Shown here in pieces: positions 36,040 through 45,557 of a DNA stretch of 64,000 nucleotides (position 1 is its first letter; the number at the start of each line of letters is the position of its first letter). Under the pieces are notes generated by a model. It saw only the letters and a program-made list of their open reading frames with translations. It had not been told where the DNA came from and made no database searches. The position numbers were made by a program, and so were the translations under genes. The DNA is from Tunicatimonas pelagia (GTDB taxonomy: Bacteria > Bacteroidota > Bacteroidia > Cytophagales > Cyclobacteriaceae), in the NCBI RefSeq assembly GCF_030506325.1, contig NZ_CP120683.1, positions 1,488,001 through 1,552,000 on the forward strand, read 5' to 3'.

Positions 36040-38790
36040 ATGGTAGAATCGCCTGATTTTCTCAATCAGATATTATCAAACACACCCAACCTTATTTACA
36101 TTTTTGATATAGACGCCAACAAAAATATCTATGTAAATCAGGAAATTGGCAATCTTTTAGGGTATTCCCCCGACGAAATAGCAACGATGGGCGATCAGTT
36201 GCTCTCTACGCTGATGCATCCGGAAGATTTTCACCGCTATCAGCATAAAAACCTGCCCAACCTGATGGCACTGGAAGATGGACAAACAACGGAGTTCACT
36301 TACCGGATAAAAACTAAGCAAGAAAACTACCGGTGGCTTCTTTCCCAAGAAAAAGTGTTTAAACGAAACAAACAGGGTAAACCAATGTGGATATTGGGTA
36401 GCACCCAAGACATTTATCGGGATGTAGACATTGGCAGTAAGCTACCTACTTTTCAGCATCACGAAGAGCCCGAGAGTCACTACCTGAAGGAAGAGCTATA
36501 CGAACTAGTGAAGACCAAACAGCGAATTTTTGATTTCATTCAGAAGTCTTCGCTTGACGGTTTGTGGTACTGGGATTTGGAAAACCCCGAACATCAGTGG
36601 ATGAATGCTGAATTTTGGACCACTTTAGGATATGAACCGGCTGATATGTCCCATCGAGCCGATGCATGGCAAAATATTATCTTCCCCGAAGACCTGAAGA
36701 CAGCAACTGAAAATCTTACCAAACATTTGGCCGACCCAGTGCATCCTTACGACCAATTGGTACGCTATCGTCATAAAAATAACGCTACAGTGTGGATTCG
36801 CTGTCGGGGAATGGCGATTCGCAATGAAAAAGGTACGCCTACTCGAATGCTAGGTGCCCACGTAGATGTTACCATCTTAAAAGAAAAAGAAGTAGAACTA
36901 AACCGAACGAAAGATCTACTAGAGCAAACCAATACCGTTTCTCAGGTGGGCGGATGGGAGGTAGATTTAGTTCAAGATATTGTATATTGGACTGAAACTA
37001 CCCGGGGAATTCACGAAGTAGCGGCCGATTTTGTTCCGGATCTTACTACCGGAATTGGCTTTTATAAACCGGGCGATAGCCGAGGTACCATAAAACGCGT
37101 AATAAAGAAGGCAATAGAAAAAGGTGAGTCCTTCGATGTAGTACTACAGATTGTAACCGCCCGGAATAACGAGCGTTGGGTCAGGGCTATTGGTCGGGCT
37201 CACTTTGATGGTGATACTTGTACGCGGCTCTACGGTTCTTTTCAAGATGTTGATCAACAAGTAAAAGCACAGGAGGAATTCAAAGTCTTCAAACGGTTTT
37301 TTAAGCAGTCTGGCGATTTGATGGCTGTGTTGGATAGTAATGGTATCGTTCGTGACATCAATCCTGCTTTTGCGGAATCGCTCCGGGCGAAAAATCAAAA
37401 GCTGACCGGGCAACCGTTCTTATCATTTATTCATGCCAACGATCGATCAGGAGTAGAAAAGCACCTTCAGCTCGGCGATGACAATGAACAGTTTACTCGG
37501 TTTGAAGCTAGTCTAACCTCCAATCAAGTAGTAGACTGGCGCATTACTCCCGATACCTATCAGAAAATTTATTTTATAATAGGTCGGGATATTACCCAAG
37601 AGCAAAAGGCTGAGCGTGCCAAAATACAAGCTAGACTAGAGTTAGAAGAAAAAGAACGCTACTTAAAGTTGCTAGCCGATAATATGACTGACATGGTTTG
37701 TTTACATGAACCCAACGGTAATTATCTCTACGTGAGTCCGTCGGCATACACTTTAACGGGTTACACTCCCGACGAGCTACGGATGCACCCTCTTGAGTAT
37801 TACCTTCACCCTGATGATGTGCCAACCACTCCGCCAAAAGAGTTATTCAGAACATTGCTTAGCAACCCTACTGACGCATCGGCGGTAGCTGAATCTGATT
37901 ATAGGTTTCGTAAGAAGAATGGTGCGTACATCTGGCTAAACACCACCTCAACTGCTATAACAATTGATGGGGACGTTATGGCTCTTACTTCCTCTTCACG
38001 AGATATTACGGCCAAGAAAATCGCCGAAAGAACATCGGTTCGTTATCAAAAACAGCTACAGCGCTCTAATGACGAACTAAAAAATTTCGCCTACATTGCT
38101 TCGCACGATTTGCAAGAGCCTCTACGTATGATTAGCAGCTACTTACAGCTACTGGAGCATCGCTATAAAGATAAGCTCGATCAAGATGCGCGCGATTTTA
38201 TTGGCTATTCGGTAGATGGTGCCGAACGAATGAAACGGCTTATTAATGCACTATTGGATTACTCCCGGGTAGAACGCCGCTTCGAGCAACGTTGTGAAAT
38301 TGACCTGAACCAAGTGGTTCAAGTGGTTCGGCAGAATTTGTCAGTAAGTATGCAAGACAACAATGTACAGCTTCACTGCGAAAACTTACCGATCATTTAT
38401 GGGAACGATACCCTCATGATTCAACTCTTTCAAAATTTAATTAGTAATAGTATTAAATTTAAATCAGATAACAGTGTAAATATTAGCATCGGTGTCCAAG
38501 AAAAAAGCGATTTCTGGCTATTTTCAGTAAAAGATGATGGAATTGGTATAGAAGAAAAGTATCAAACCAAAATTTTTACTATCTTTAAGAAACTTAACTC
38601 TCATATCAGTGGTACTGGTATTGGTTTGGCCGTTGTAAAGAAGGTGGTAGAGCTGCACCAAGGTGAAGTTTGGGTTCAGTCCACATTGAATCACGGCACA
38701 ACAGTATTTTTTACCTTAACTAAAGCGGAGAGCTATGGGAACGATGAACCTAACAGTGAAAACGAAATCAGTCTTGCTGGTGGAGGATAA
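36040..38790 (+). CDS. multi-PAS sensor histidine kinase
   Basis: The 916-residue soluble protein has about five PAS domains: near 5-125, 165-285, 295-410, 415-520 and 535-665 (recognised by segments such as NIYVNQEIGNLLGYSPDEI, GLWYWDLENPEHQWMN and NYLYVSPSAYTLTGYTPDEL). HisKA follows at about 683-745 with SHDLQEPLRMISSYLQLLEHR, then HATPase with NLISNSIKFKS and GTGIGLAVVKKVVEL. The first domains have PAC-type tails. It likely senses a small molecule, redox or light signal, but no cofactor residues are recognisable. It is 38 bases after the receiver-kinase gene and overlaps the next regulator gene by 56 bases. Confidence 0.92.
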   Translation: MVESPDFLNQILSNTPNLIYIFDIDANKNIYVNQEIGNLLGYSPDEIATMGDQLLSTLMHPEDFHRYQHKNLPNLMALEDGQTTEFTYRIKTKQENYRWLLSQEKVFKRNKQGKPMWILGSTQDIYRDVDIGSKLPTFQHHEEPESHYLKEELYELVKTKQRIFDFIQKSSLDGLWYWDLENPEHQWMNAEFWTTLGYEPADMSHRADAWQNIIFPEDLKTATENLTKHLADPVHPYDQLVRYRHKNNATVWIRCRGMAIRNEKGTPTRMLGAHVDVTILKEKEVELNRTKDLLEQTNTVSQVGGWEVDLVQDIVYWTETTRGIHEVAADFVPDLTTGIGFYKPGDSRGTIKRVIKKAIEKGESFDVVLQIVTARNNERWVRAIGRAHFDGDTCTRLYGSFQDVDQQVKAQEEFKVFKRFFKQSGDLMAVLDSNGIVRDINPAFAESLRAKNQKLTGQPFLSFIHANDRSGVEKHLQLGDDNEQFTRFEASLTSNQVVDWRITPDTYQKIYFIIGRDITQEQKAERAKIQARLELEEKERYLKLLADNMTDMVCLHEPNGNYLYVSPSAYTLTGYTPDELRMHPLEYYLHPDDVPTTPPKELFRTLLSNPTDASAVAESDYRFRKKNGAYIWLNTTSTAITIDGDVMALTSSSRDITAKKIAERTSVRYQKQLQRSNDELKNFAYIASHDLQEPLRMISSYLQLLEHRYKDKLDQDARDFIGYSVDGAERMKRLINALLDYSRVERRFEQRCEIDLNQVVQVVRQNLSVSMQDNNVQLHCENLPIIYGNDTLMIQLFQNLISNSIKFKSDNSVNISIGVQEKSDFWLFSVKDDGIGIEEKYQTKIFTIFKKLNSHISGTGIGLAVVKKVVELHQGEVWVQSTLNHGTTVFFTLTKAESYGNDEPNSENEISLAGGG

Positions 38791-39172
38791 CCCCGGCGAT
38801 GCTCGATTAGTGCGCGAGGCTCTCAAGGATAGCCCAGATCCCTTGAAGCTTGTTGTAGCCAGCGATGGGCAGGAGGCTCTTGATATGTTAAAAACACTAC
38901 GGCCTGATATTATCCTTCTAGATTTAAATCTACCCAAAGTAGACGGACGCGATGTACTAAAGTCTATCAAAAGTACACCCCACTTAAGAAGAATTCCGGT
39001 GGTGATCTTGTCTACTTCAGAAGCTGAGCTTGATATTAACAATGCTTACGATGCTCATGCTAATTCCTACATTACCAAACCTCTAGACTTTAACCAATTT
39101 ACCAATATCATTCATGATATTCAGCACTACTGGTTAGGTTCCTGCGTAGTGGGGCCTACCCCTCTAAACTAA
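38735..39172 (+). CDS. single-domain response regulator, Rcp1-like
   Basis: The 145-residue protein is a lone receiver domain: VLLVEDNPGDARLVREAL at the start, phosphoacceptor Asp63 in IILLDLNLPKVDG, Ser/Thr in VILSTSEAE and Lys in SYITKPLDF. This arrangement is typical of the Rcp1/CheY-like regulators paired with phytochrome-like or multi-PAS kinases. An alternative ATG at 38744 fits too. It overlaps the multi-PAS kinase gene, which is probably its phosphodonor; the output partner may be the receiver-kinase fusion upstream. Confidence 0.9.
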   Translation: MGTMNLTVKTKSVLLVEDNPGDARLVREALKDSPDPLKLVVASDGQEALDMLKTLRPDIILLDLNLPKVDGRDVLKSIKSTPHLRRIPVVILSTSEAELDINNAYDAHANSYITKPLDFNQFTNIIHDIQHYWLGSCVVGPTPLN

Positions 39173-39234
39173 GCACACGCTAGCTGATAAAACCTTGACC
39201 ATCAGCTTCGTGCATTTGTACCCTTACAAAAGCA

Positions 39235-40365
39235 ATGTACATGAAAGGTGGTCCTTATAAACTGCTGGTGATAGAAACGAATGTTGCAGGAAGATCTGAC
39301 TGGAACACCCAAGAGCTTTATTGGGAAAATCAATTTCAAATCGACTTGTTTGACGACCTCCAGCAAGCTGCTCTTTCTGCCGACCGTCATCCTTACGACG
39401 GAGTTATTATCAGTGTAGATTTGCTCGATCCTATTAATAATAAACTGCTGAGCCGAGCTTTATATTTGTTCGCCCGCTTGCCCATCATCATACTGTCTAG
39501 TGTAGAATCTCCCCTGATAGAGCAGCGCTTTGTAAAGTTAGGATTTCAAGATTTCTTAGTTAACGGGCAATACGAAATTTCTCAGTTGTGCCGTAGCATT
39601 GTGTGTGCTATTGAGCGAAAAAGATTGTTACAATCTTACCAAGCAAACCCGATACTAGAAGGTAAACCTAACACTCCACAGCAAACAGAAACATTAATTG
39701 CCGATTTAATGGCTACCCTTCAGCCTTCTGTCAATGAATTGGGGCTAGCGATTGATAAACTCAATGGCAACGAAGTAGTGTCTCCTACTGGCTCCAAAAG
39801 CTACTTCCCACTAATAAAGCAATCTAAGGAGAACCTAGAAAAGAGATACATTCGCTTCTTCCATATACAGCAAAGCTTAAAAGCTATTGACAAGGCCATT
39901 CAGCCTTTTATGCTAACTCCTACCGCCGACTTGGTGATGCGGAGTTTTTCCTCTACCCTAGATTTTTTGAAGGCTAAAACTCAGCTAAAGATTTCGTGTC
40001 ATCAATGGTATGGTTCCTACGAGGCATTTTGCGAAATTCTGTATCAGCTTGTGTCTAATGCCATCAAATTTCGCTCTAATCGCCGCCAGCTTCAGTTGCA
40101 AATAGGTATGAGAAAGCTACCCAACGGCGACCTGAAACTTACGGTAGCCGATAATGGGTTGGGCATTGACTTGCGTTACGATAAAGGGAAAATTTTTCAA
40201 CTTTTTTACCAAGAACATTACCGGGATGCTCGTTCGGGCGATGGAGCTGGATTATACATTGTTAAAACGCTGGTTGATTTTTATCGTGGTACCATCAATA
40301 TTAACAGTCGGGTGAACCAAGGTAGCATAATATCTATCTACTTACCAGATCGCCTTTCCGATTAG
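39235..40365 (+). CDS. degenerate receiver-kinase paralogue (probable pseudokinase)
   Basis: The layout copies the receiver-kinase fusion at 34862, but key residues have gone. In the receiver-like part, the acidic pair has changed (LVIETN) and the conserved Lys is Asn110 in DFLVNGQ, although Asp62 remains. In the dimerisation region, TETLIADLMATLQPSVNELG, no His is left where the fusion has SHD. The HATPase domain is intact (LVSNAIKFRS, DNGLGID, GDGAGLYIVK). It may act as a scaffold or as a partner that binds ATP without autophosphorylating. Whether it is still in use is an inference from its intact frame. Confidence 0.8.
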   Translation: MYMKGGPYKLLVIETNVAGRSDWNTQELYWENQFQIDLFDDLQQAALSADRHPYDGVIISVDLLDPINNKLLSRALYLFARLPIIILSSVESPLIEQRFVKLGFQDFLVNGQYEISQLCRSIVCAIERKRLLQSYQANPILEGKPNTPQQTETLIADLMATLQPSVNELGLAIDKLNGNEVVSPTGSKSYFPLIKQSKENLEKRYIRFFHIQQSLKAIDKAIQPFMLTPTADLVMRSFSSTLDFLKAKTQLKISCHQWYGSYEAFCEILYQLVSNAIKFRSNRRQLQLQIGMRKLPNGDLKLTVADNGLGIDLRYDKGKIFQLFYQEHYRDARSGDGAGLYIVKTLVDFYRGTININSRVNQGSIISIYLPDRLSD

Positions 40366-40745
40366 AGTTTAAAGCAGCAGCGTACCCTAATGGTTACTGA
40401 TTTGCTTTTACTTTAATGCGTCTCATCGCACAAATTACGTCTTTCTTACCCTACCAATTACTACTTGTGCTTAGCTTTTCTCGCAGGGAAATTAGTAAGC
40501 CGCGTATGTCTCTGGGCCTGAAAATGGGTCAGAATATCACGTGCTAGTCCAGAAAAGAAACGCTCTACAATACCCCTGCACTGTTTGTAAATATAAAAGG
40601 TATTCAATAAATAATTCTTTATTATTTGCTATTTCTAAATAATAAAGTACATTATTTTACTCTATTCATTGCCAGATAATTCATGGTGAAGTACCAATAT
40701 TGCGTTCCCTTTTGTATCTTTATTGTCGCACTATTTAAATGAATT
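40366..40745. other. gene-free stretch of about 380 bases
   Basis: Between two plus-strand genes I see only a 43-codon frame at 40416 that I do not credit. TATCTTTA at 40715-40722 is one base from the TAnnTTTG -7 consensus and could serve the downstream dehydrogenase gene. No terminator hairpin stands out after the signalling cluster. Confidence 0.4.
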
Positions 40746-42515
40746 ATGCCAAGATACGTCCTACCACTATTAGTTCTAATCACTCTCAGCCTATTCTTTC
40801 TAACATCTTGTGGTTCCTCTCAATCGCAAGAAGCCTCTGCTCAAGATTCACCCGAAGTAAGTTTTGTCCGCGATGAACTGTCAGTACAGCACGGTCAGGA
40901 ATTGTTTAATCAGCACTGCGCGGCTTGCCATAACTTTCAGGAGACTAACATTGGTCCCAACTTAAGTGGAGTTACCTCTTCAGTGGATAAAGATTGGCTC
41001 GTCTCTTTTATCAGCAATGCCCCTGAAATGATAGATAGCGGCGATGAGCGGGCTCAGCAACTTTTTAAGAAATACAACCTATACATGCCCGCTTTCACCA
41101 TGCTAGACAATCAGCAGATTGAGCATATTTTAGGGTTTATTCATAAATTTTCGCAAGGCCAGAAAAAAAGTCAGAATAACCGTCCGGGAGGCATATTGAA
41201 TCCGGTAAAGGAAAAAATACCAGTAGCCAACCTTCGGTTAGTATTAGAAGAAGTGCTAACATTACCTGCTAGTGACACTGCTTCTCCACTAGCTAGAATC
41301 AATAAATTACTGGCAATAGAGAGCAGCCAAGGTGAACGCCTCTTCATTCATGACTTACGAGGTAAACTCTACGAGATCACCGATCGTAGTACCTCGCAAG
41401 CATACTTGGATATGAACAGTGAATATCCTGATTTTATTCACGTTCCCGGCTACGGCACCGGTCTCGGTAGTTTCGCCTTCCACCCTGACTTTGAGCAGAA
41501 TGGCCTACTGTATACTACGCATACTGAACCTGCTAATGCTGCTCCAGCAGATTTTCCCCTGCCCGATAGTATTGATGCTAAGCTTCAGTGGGTACTGGTA
41601 GAATGGAAAGCCGATGATCCTAAAACTAAAGGCTTCTCCGGTGCTCAGCGAGAGTTATTACGGGTAGATATGGTATCTCATGTGCATGGTTTTCAGGAAA
41701 TCACCTTCAACCCACTGGCACAACCCGGCGAGGCAGACTATGGCCTACTCTACCTCGGTATGGGTGATGGTGGAGCTGGTATGCGTTACCCGTTCTTATG
41801 CGATACCAAGGAGCAAATCTGGACGAGTGTGATCCGCATCGATCCGCTAGGCGAGAATAGTGCTAACGGCCAGTACGGTATTCCTGATGATAACCCATTT
41901 ATAAATGAACCTACCGCAGTACACGAAGTTTGGGCTCGGGGTTTTCGCAATGCTCATCGTATCTCGTGGGATAGAACAGGTTCAGGAAAGATGTTTATTT
42001 CTAATATTGGCCAGCATAGCGTAGAAGAAGTGAACCTGGGAGTAGCAGGGGGTGACTACGGCTGGCCCAACCGCGAAGGTGTATTACTGTTTGATCCGAT
42101 GGCCAATCCTGAACTAGTTTACCCGCTTCCAGCCAACGATTCGGGTTACGTATATCCGGTGGCGCAGTACGACCACGACGAAGGCAACGCTATTTCGGGT
42201 GGTTTTGCCTACGCTGGCACTGAAGTACCGCTGCTAAAAGGAAAATACATTTTTGGCGACATTCCCCGAGGTAAAATATTCTATTCCGAAGTAGATGCAA
42301 TGGAACTTGGTCAGCAGGCTCAGGTTTACCAGCTAAGTATTGAGTTTGAAGGCCAGACGACTGATTTACCAACTCTTACCCAAAGCAGGCGGGTTGACCT
42401 TCGGTTTGGCCTAGATGGTGCCGGAGAGCTTTATCTCTTTACTAAGGCTAACGGGGCACTGTACAAGGTGATAGACTGCAAAGACACTTCAGCTTTAGCG
42501 ATGATTGATGATTGA
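40746..42515 (+). CDS. cytochrome c and PQQ-type sugar dehydrogenase lipoprotein
   Basis: A lipoprotein signal (LFFLTSCGSS, Cys22) leads to a cytochrome c domain with one haem site CAACH (58-62) and a later Met-containing axial segment (LYMPAFTML). Residues about 160-585 form a soluble glucose/sorbosone dehydrogenase-type propeller (GLGSFAFHPDFEQNGLLYTTHTEP; DGGAGMRYPF; WARGFRNAHRISWD; GGDYGWPNREG). Such proteins oxidise sugars or aldoses with PQQ and pass electrons to the attached haem. The stop codon lies inside a heptad-repeat array shared with kmo. Confidence 0.88.
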   Translation: MPRYVLPLLVLITLSLFFLTSCGSSQSQEASAQDSPEVSFVRDELSVQHGQELFNQHCAACHNFQETNIGPNLSGVTSSVDKDWLVSFISNAPEMIDSGDERAQQLFKKYNLYMPAFTMLDNQQIEHILGFIHKFSQGQKKSQNNRPGGILNPVKEKIPVANLRLVLEEVLTLPASDTASPLARINKLLAIESSQGERLFIHDLRGKLYEITDRSTSQAYLDMNSEYPDFIHVPGYGTGLGSFAFHPDFEQNGLLYTTHTEPANAAPADFPLPDSIDAKLQWVLVEWKADDPKTKGFSGAQRELLRVDMVSHVHGFQEITFNPLAQPGEADYGLLYLGMGDGGAGMRYPFLCDTKEQIWTSVIRIDPLGENSANGQYGIPDDNPFINEPTAVHEVWARGFRNAHRISWDRTGSGKMFISNIGQHSVEEVNLGVAGGDYGWPNREGVLLFDPMANPELVYPLPANDSGYVYPVAQYDHDEGNAISGGFAYAGTEVPLLKGKYIFGDIPRGKIFYSEVDAMELGQQAQVYQLSIEFEGQTTDLPTLTQSRRVDLRFGLDGAGELYLFTKANGALYKVIDCKDTSALAMIDD

Positions 42516-42593
42516 TGATTGATGATTGATGATTGATGGAAGTTAATTTTTCAATACTTACTATCCAACAGTCATTAGTCATTAGTCATTAGT
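42501..42593. repeat. heptad-phased array, copy 4 (perfect tandem)
   Basis: ATGATTG is repeated five times without error at 42501-42535, covering the end of the dehydrogenase gene (its TGA is 42513-42515). After a 35-base gap GTCATTA is repeated three times at 42571-42591, covering the stop of kmo on the other strand. These are the purest 7-bp tandem runs in the window. Confidence 0.85.
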
Positions 42594-43915
42594 GATACGA
42601 TTCGTTCATAGTCTTGGTCGGTAAGTTCTGAGGCATAGTCGTAGTGCTTCATGACTTTACGCATAATCTGATCTTGCTGCTGCCCGATACGCAGTGCTTC
42701 GGAGTAGCGGATATTAGTAAACGTAACCATTGTGTACAGCGGAACCCAACGATCAGGAAAACGACGGTGTAGTTCAGCTTCAATTTTCTTACGCTCTAGA
42801 AACTCTCGATCCGCTACCAAATCGCGCATCTCAATAAAATTTTGCAAAGCTAACGTAGCTACGGCATCAGCATCAGGTTTACGTAAACTCTGAAACTGCT
42901 GCACCATTTGAGCGTAATCATGGTTACACTCCGCCAGTAAATCCATAAAGATTCGGCAGTCTTCAAACCCGGCGTTCATGCCCTGTCCGTAAAAAGGAAC
43001 AATGGCGTGAGCCGCATCTCCAATCAGCACGTTTTTACCGTAGCGTGACCACGGAAAGCATTTTATGGTAACCAGATCAGAGGTAGGATTCTGAAAAAAA
43101 TCTTCGGTAAGCTCAGGCATCACGGCCAATGCATCGGGAAATTGGGTTTCAAAAAAGCGTGTTACATCGGCCGGACTATTTAGCTTGGCAAACGACTCTT
43201 TTCCTTCGTAGGCTAAAAATAGTGTACAGGTAAAACTTTTATCGGCATTGGGTAACGCAATTAGCATATAGCCGCCTCGGGGCCAAATGTGTAAAGCGTT
43301 GGGCTCAATGGCAAATTCGCCGTTCTTTGCCGGTATACTTAATTCTTTGTAACCATGTTCAATATACGATTGACTGTAGTTATAGCGAGGGGTTTTCTGC
43401 ATAGCCGTACGTAGCGTGGAATAAGCACCATCGGCTCCAATGAGTAAATCAGGTTGCGTGAGAACATTCGTTTTGTTCTCTAAGCTGTGGATTAAGGCTT
43501 CACCTCGATCTAAGTAAATTTCTTCGCAGCGATATTGAAAAAGCAACTCCGCTCCAGCCTTTTCAGCTTCCTCTATCAGTAATTGATTAAGCCCCGAGCG
43601 CGATACCGAATAAATTGCCTGTTCTTCTGTGCCGTAAGGCTGAAAGGAAAGTTGGCCCGTCTTGCTATGCATCATCCGGCCTTGCATGGCAATTGCTTGG
43701 TCATGAACTTTTTCTCGCAACCCGGCCTGTTCTAGTGCGCTCCAGCCTCGGTGGCTCAACGCAAGGTTAATGGATCTACCCTCTTCCAAACCAGATTTTC
43801 GGGGGTCAGATCGCTTCTCGAAAAGTTGTACCTGATAACCTTTCTGAGCTAGTAGAGTACTAAGCAGTGCCCCCGACAGGCCTGCTCCCAAAACGGTCAT
43901 ATGCCCTTTACGCAT
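42575..43915 (-). CDS. kmo: kynurenine 3-monooxygenase
   Basis: This FAD-dependent enzyme hydroxylates L-kynurenine to 3-hydroxykynurenine with NADPH and O2. The 446 residues show the Rossmann fold VLGAGLSGALLSTLLAQKGYQVQLFEKR, the GRSINLALSHRGWSALE segment characteristic of KMO, DLLIGADGAYSTLR, and NVLIGDAAHAIVPFYGQGMNAGFEDC, which closes the flavin site. The gene follows kynU on the same strand, separated by 192 bases that hold a repeat. Its stop is in a heptad array. Confidence 0.95.
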   Translation of the reverse strand: MRKGHMTVLGAGLSGALLSTLLAQKGYQVQLFEKRSDPRKSGLEEGRSINLALSHRGWSALEQAGLREKVHDQAIAMQGRMMHSKTGQLSFQPYGTEEQAIYSVSRSGLNQLLIEEAEKAGAELLFQYRCEEIYLDRGEALIHSLENKTNVLTQPDLLIGADGAYSTLRTAMQKTPRYNYSQSYIEHGYKELSIPAKNGEFAIEPNALHIWPRGGYMLIALPNADKSFTCTLFLAYEGKESFAKLNSPADVTRFFETQFPDALAVMPELTEDFFQNPTSDLVTIKCFPWSRYGKNVLIGDAAHAIVPFYGQGMNAGFEDCRIFMDLLAECNHDYAQMVQQFQSLRKPDADAVATLALQNFIEMRDLVADREFLERKKIEAELHRRFPDRWVPLYTMVTFTNIRYSEALRIGQQQDQIMRKVMKHYDYASELTDQDYERIVSLMTND

Positions 43916-44003
43916 TAGTTATTGAATTTATAGGCTAGAGTTGGGGATGATATTGAATGGCTCGGCTACTCAATGGTTCGATGGCTAAATTACTCATTCC
44001 TGT

Positions 44004-44096
44004 CGGAAAACGGAGAATGAAGGACAGAAGACGGAAAGTATTAGTACAGTAGTGCATACTGTAAATTTCCTCTCCGTTTTCCCTTCTCCGTTCTTC
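44004..44096. repeat. heptad-phased inverted array of a second sequence type
   Basis: Five 7-bp units CGGAAAA, CGGAGAA, TGAAGGA, CAGAAGA and CGGAAAG (44004-44038) face TTTCCTC, TCCGTTT, TCCCTTC and TCCGTTC (44066-44093). The base composition differs from the TTRATGA arrays but the 7-bp phase is the same. The arms can fold into a long imperfect hairpin between kynU and kmo. Confidence 0.65.
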
Positions 44097-44107
44097 AACA
44101 TTATATC

Positions 44108-45367
44108 TTACATTTCACTCAAAATTTTGCTAAAGTGGTATACTTCGGTAAATGTATTGTACAGAGGTGCGGGAGCTACCCGAATAACGCTGGGTTCCCG
44201 CCAGTCGACAATAATACCGGATTGCGTGAGCTTTTCAAAAAACTGCCTTCCTCCGCTAGCAAATACGAGCGATAATTGTGCACCTCGCTCGTCAGGATTA
44301 CTAGGCGTGATGATGGTAACGTATTTACCTTCAGGATCGATAGAATGAATACACTCTTCCAGGAATCCGGTTAGCTTCAAACTTTTTTGGCGAACCCTGT
44401 CCACTCCGGCTTCAGCAACTATTTCTAAAGAAACACTTTGGGCCGCGAGGGGCAGAATGTTAGCGTTACTTAACTGCCAACCATCTACCCCGTACATCGG
44501 TTTAAACCCAGGCTTCATCTGAAAGCGATCTTCCTCTTGATGTCCCCACCATCCGGCTAAACGTGGTAGTTCAGCATTATCTGCGTAGCGCTCGTGAACA
44601 AAGGCACCTCCGGTATTACCCGGCCCTGAGTTCAAGTATTTATAGCTGCACCATACGGCAAAATCTACATTCCAGTGGTGGAGTTGCATTGGTACATTGC
44701 CCACAGCATGTGCCAGATCAAAACCAACGTTAGCTCCTGCTTCCTGCGCTACCTCAGTAATTCTCTTCAGATCAAAAAACTGCCCAGTATAATACTGAAT
44801 TCCGGGCAAGAGCACCAGCGCTAACGAATCAGCGTGCTGCCCAATGGCTTGCAAAATATCTGCGGTTCGTAATATTTCTTCATTTGGCCGAGGCTGAAGC
44901 TCTACCAGTGCTTGCACTGGGTCAAAGCCATGCCAACGAAGTTGACTTTCCACCGCATAGTGATCTGAAGGAAAAGCTCCACCTTCTATCATAATTTTAT
45001 ACCGACTGCTGGTGGGCTGATAAAACGAAGCCATCAGCAAGTGAAGATTGGTCGTCAGATTATTCATCGCCACCACTTCGTGTTCTTTAGCCCCCACAAT
45101 GTGCGCCAGGGTACTTTTAAGCTGCTTATGATACGTCCACCAGGGTTTAGGTTCAGCAAAGTGCCCTTCTACTCCTTTCGTTCGCCAGTTTTCCAACTCC
45201 TTTTCTACGGCGGCAGCCACTGCTTTGGGTTGAAGGCCCAATGAATTACCACAGAAATAAATTTTCTCCCTTCCCTGCTCATCAGCTGGTATATGGTACT
45301 TTTGACGGAAATGTTTCAGTTCGTCAGCTTGATCATATTTTGAAGCTTGTTGCTCGAGTTCTTCCAT
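44108..45367 (-). CDS. kynU: kynureninase
   Basis: KynU, a PLP enzyme, splits (3-hydroxy)kynurenine into (3-hydroxy)anthranilate and alanine. The 419-residue protein shows IYFCGNSLGLQPKA at the start, the cofactor-binding Lys in VWCSYKYLNSGPGNTGGAFVHE, and KPMYGVDGWQLSNANILPLAA later. Length is normal. It is upstream of kmo on the same strand and the two likely form an operon for tryptophan breakdown or NAD synthesis; tryptophan 2,3-dioxygenase and 3-hydroxyanthranilate dioxygenase are not in this window. Confidence 0.95.
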   Translation of the reverse strand: MEELEQQASKYDQADELKHFRQKYHIPADEQGREKIYFCGNSLGLQPKAVAAAVEKELENWRTKGVEGHFAEPKPWWTYHKQLKSTLAHIVGAKEHEVVAMNNLTTNLHLLMASFYQPTSSRYKIMIEGGAFPSDHYAVESQLRWHGFDPVQALVELQPRPNEEILRTADILQAIGQHADSLALVLLPGIQYYTGQFFDLKRITEVAQEAGANVGFDLAHAVGNVPMQLHHWNVDFAVWCSYKYLNSGPGNTGGAFVHERYADNAELPRLAGWWGHQEEDRFQMKPGFKPMYGVDGWQLSNANILPLAAQSVSLEIVAEAGVDRVRQKSLKLTGFLEECIHSIDPEGKYVTIITPSNPDERGAQLSLVFASGGRQFFEKLTQSGIIVDWREPSVIRVAPAPLYNTFTEVYHFSKILSEM

Positions 45368-45520
45368 CCCACTTAGTAAATGACATGCTTTGTTTTCTTA
45401 CTACATTCCTGGTAACTAAATGTTTTGCGTGCTTGTGCAATGGTTAGCTGAGAAGCTAGAACTACCTAATTTTTTCACGGATTAGTAATACGTCTTCCGC
45501 TAGGCCGAATCTGTACTTAG

Positions 45521-45553
45521 TTTTTATACTGCGCCGCTATTTCCTTACATTTG
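45521..45553 (+). promoter_or_regulatory. probable Bacteroidota-type promoter, leaderless
   Basis: TACATTTG (45546-45553) exactly fits the -7 consensus TAnnTTTG; a T run (45521-45525) about 20 bases upstream could be the -33 element. The ATG of the SDR gene starts four bases after the -7 element, so transcription would begin at or next to the start codon. Confidence 0.55.
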
Positions 45554-45557
45554 CCCT

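Noticed and set aside
40416-40547. 43-codon frame in the gap ahead of the cytochrome/sugar dehydrogenase gene
   Set aside because: No conserved-looking motif or start context; more likely chance in a promoter region.
42501-42593. Reading the heptamer repeats as a CRISPR array
   Set aside because: Units are 7 bp, contiguous and without spacers; no cas genes are near.
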